DNA of 6,588 bases from CAG-307 sp964524125 (GTDB lineage Bacteria > Bacillota_I > Bacilli_A > Acholeplasmatales > Anaeroplasmataceae). The notes beneath the pieces are model-generated. The model did no database searches and was not told the origin of the DNA. It was given only the letters and a program-made list of their open reading frames with translations. This document shows positions 5,783 to 6,588 of this stretch, piece after piece (position 1 is the stretch's first letter; every line of letters starts with the position of its first letter). The translations under genes were made by a program, and so were the position numbers. The stretch lies in the NCBI GenBank assembly GCA_964524125.1, contig CAZGBY010000065.1, positions 1-6,588 on the forward strand, given 5' to 3'.

Positions 5783-6341
5783 ATATAATGAATATAAAGA
5801 AATTATTACTGATTTATACATTGATTATGATCTTAAAGTTCCAATAAATATATTTGATTTATGTAAAAAAATTAATATCAAATTAATACCATATTCTTTT
5901 CTTGATGGAGAAAATAGAAATAATGCATATAGAATTTCTAAAGATGCATTTTGTTTTAATAAACCTGGACAGTTTGCAATCTTTTATAATGATGATTTAA
6001 GCATAGTTAAATCATTAGGAAGAATTATATTTTCTATAGCTCATGAATTAAAACACATTATAACGCAAGATGTAAATGACTCTAATGAAGAAGAACGTTA
6101 TGCTAATTATTTTGCAAGGTATTTAATTTGCCCGATTTGCTATTTAGTTGCAAAAAAATATCCATTCGATGAAAATATTATAATGAAAGAATTTAATCTT
6201 TCAAAACAAGCTGCTAATAATGTGATTAATGCTTATAAAAGCTATTTTGAATCTTCGGTAGGTCGTTGTTTTAAAAGTGATAAAAGACTTTTAAAGCAAC
6301 TTTTGACTGAAGAAGAATTTGAAAAAGTAGAATTTATATAA
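5775..6341 (+). CDS. ImmA/IrrE-type zinc metallopeptidase
   Basis: This is a 188-residue cytoplasmic metallopeptidase of the ImmA/IrrE family (formerly DUF955). It has the zinc motif HELKH (His90, Glu91, His94) after a helix ending FSIA. The downstream EEERYANYFARYLICP (105-120) corresponds to the family's ExxANxFAxxLLxP segment, with Glu107 the likely third zinc ligand. In ICEBs1 the homologue ImmA cleaves the repressor ImmR; here the XRE protein encoded just upstream is the obvious substrate. The ATG at 5775 overlaps the repressor stop by 8 bases and has no strong ribosome binding site, so translation is probably coupled. The last codons (EKVEFI and TAA) lie in a 20-bp tandem duplication; its second copy falls after the stop and does not change the protein. 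Cysteines near 119-122 are unusual but do not affect the motif. Confidence 0.93.
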   Translation: MNKYNEYKEIITDLYIDYDLKVPINIFDLCKKINIKLIPYSFLDGENRNNAYRISKDAFCFNKPGQFAIFYNDDLSIVKSLGRIIFSIAHELKHIITQDVNDSNEEERYANYFARYLICPICYLVAKKYPFDENIIMKEFNLSKQAANNVINAYKSYFESSVGRCFKSDKRLLKQLLTEEEFEKVEFI

Positions 6342-6363
6342 AAAAAGTAGAATTTATATAAAA
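6322..6363 (+). repeat. Exact 20-bp tandem duplication across the ImmA-like gene stop
   Basis: The unit AAAAAGTAGAATTTATATAA occupies 6322-6341 and again 6342-6361, and the identity runs two bases further. The first unit contains the last codons and the stop of the peptidase gene; the second is untranslated. Perfect identity points to a recent event, either replication slippage or the footprint of an excised insertion. Confidence 0.9.
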
Positions 6364-6390
6364 TGAGATATAGATGATCTCTATATCTCA
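6364..6390 (+). other. 11-bp hairpin after the island
   Basis: TGAGATATAGA (6364-6374) and TCTATATCTCA (6380-6390) form a perfect stem with loop TGATC. No T-run follows on the plus strand, so termination is uncertain; on the minus strand the stem is followed by TTTTATAT. It abuts the second hairpin repeat exactly. It may end or stabilise the island transcript. Confidence 0.6.
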
Positions 6391-6455
6391 CTTTGGCAAA
6401 TATAAAATTTCCCCTGACGTTAATAATTTTATATTATTCATATTTTTTTGTCAAG
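6390..6455 (+). repeat. Hairpin repeat, copy 2, between the ImmA-like gene and ychF
   Basis: ACTTTGGCA (6390-6398) followed by ATATAAAATTT (6400-6410) and CTGAC (6414-6418) repeats the left arm of the copy at 3935-3963 in the same orientation. ATATAAAATT (6400-6409) pairs with AATTTTATAT (6425-6434) around a 15-base loop. An outer stem, TTTGGCA (6392-6398) with TGTCAAG (6449-6455), is possible with two wobbles, leaving a 14-base bulge that includes T7. It lies upstream of the ychF promoter, so it is not in the ychF mRNA leader. Confidence 0.65.
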
Positions 6456-6467
6456 AATAATTTAATC

Positions 6468-6496
6468 TTTAAATTTAATTTATAAAATGGTATAAT
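6468..6496 (+). promoter_or_regulatory. Promoter of ychF
   Basis: A perfect TATAAT (-10, 6491-6496) preceded by TGG (extended -10) has TTTAAA (6468-6473) as a moderate -35 at 17 bp. Transcription should start near 6503, giving a 25-base leader with AGGAGGT (6514-6520) seven bases before the ATG at 6528. Confidence 0.75.
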
Positions 6497-6527
6497 AATT
6501 ATGTTATAACAACAGGAGGTATAAAAT

Positions 6528-6588
6528 ATGGCTTTAACAGCAGGTATCGTAGGTCTTCCTAACGTAGGAAAATCAACATTATTTAATG
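6528..6588 (+). CDS. ychF: Redox-regulated ATPase/GTPase YchF, 5' end only
   Basis: Only the first 20 codons are in the window: MALTAGIVGLPNVGKSTLFN. This is the almost invariant N-terminus of YchF/OLA1, a ribosome-associated P-loop ATPase of the Obg family linked to translation and stress responses. The Walker A motif is GLPNVGKS (residues 9-16). The start is fixed by a consensus ribosome binding site, AGGAGGT (6514-6520). It has its own promoter and so is independent of the accessory island. The gene runs off the right edge. Confidence 0.97.
   Translation, partial: MALTAGIVGLPNVGKSTLFN

Noticed and set aside
6425..6455. Repeat copy 2 as an intrinsic terminator, because T7 (6443-6449) follows the inner stem.
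   Set aside because: The T-run starts nine bases beyond the stem, and the stem is almost entirely A-T pairs, so the geometry is poor.

Overview
The window is about 70% A+T, codes on one strand only, and uses the standard genetic code (tryptophan is TGG throughout, none of the main genes needs TGA as a sense codon). The dnaK-dnaJ order, extended Shine-Dalgarno sequences of the AGGAGGTGAT type, and the start of a Bacilli-like ychF suggest a low-GC member of the Bacillota (Bacilli/Erysipelotrichia-like or a related gut Firmicute). This placement is an inference; no rRNA or other decisive marker is present.

Left part (1-1914): the 3' end of dnaK (substrate-binding domain, lid and VDADF-type tail) is followed by a 9-bp hairpin and a complete dnaJ with J domain, G/F linker and four zinc-binding CxxCxGxG repeats. 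A clear intrinsic terminator closes this chaperone operon. Middle (1915-3824): a lipoprotein with a DUF885 (HEGYPGH/GEGWA) metallopeptidase-like domain, whose start is most likely TTG at 1959, not the upstream ATG.

Right part (3825-6460): an accessory island of five tightly packed genes behind its own promoter. They are a DUF4417 protein with a frameshifted C-terminus; a 132-residue protein with an SSRGA start and an HYH motif; a very acidic 112-residue protein; a Cro/CI-type repressor; and an ImmA/IrrE-type metallopeptidase that overlaps the repressor gene. The first three look like a phage- or ICE-associated module, possibly a toxin-like protein with a small acidic partner. The last two are a repressor/anti-repressor-protease pair of the kind that controls mobile elements such as ICEBs1. 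A 7-bp-arm palindrome touches the -35 box of the island promoter and is a candidate operator. No integrase, transposase or replication gene is present.

The island is bracketed by two same-orientation copies of an imperfect 29-bp sequence (26/29 identical), each the left arm of a larger AT-rich hairpin. One lies in the leader of the DUF4417 gene and the other just after the ImmA gene. Beside the second copy are an exact 20-bp tandem duplication and a separate 11-bp hairpin. The window ends with the promoter, ribosome binding site and first 20 codons of the housekeeping GTPase gene ychF. The picture is of a small accessory cassette, perhaps mobile-element derived, lodged between ordinary chromosomal genes.
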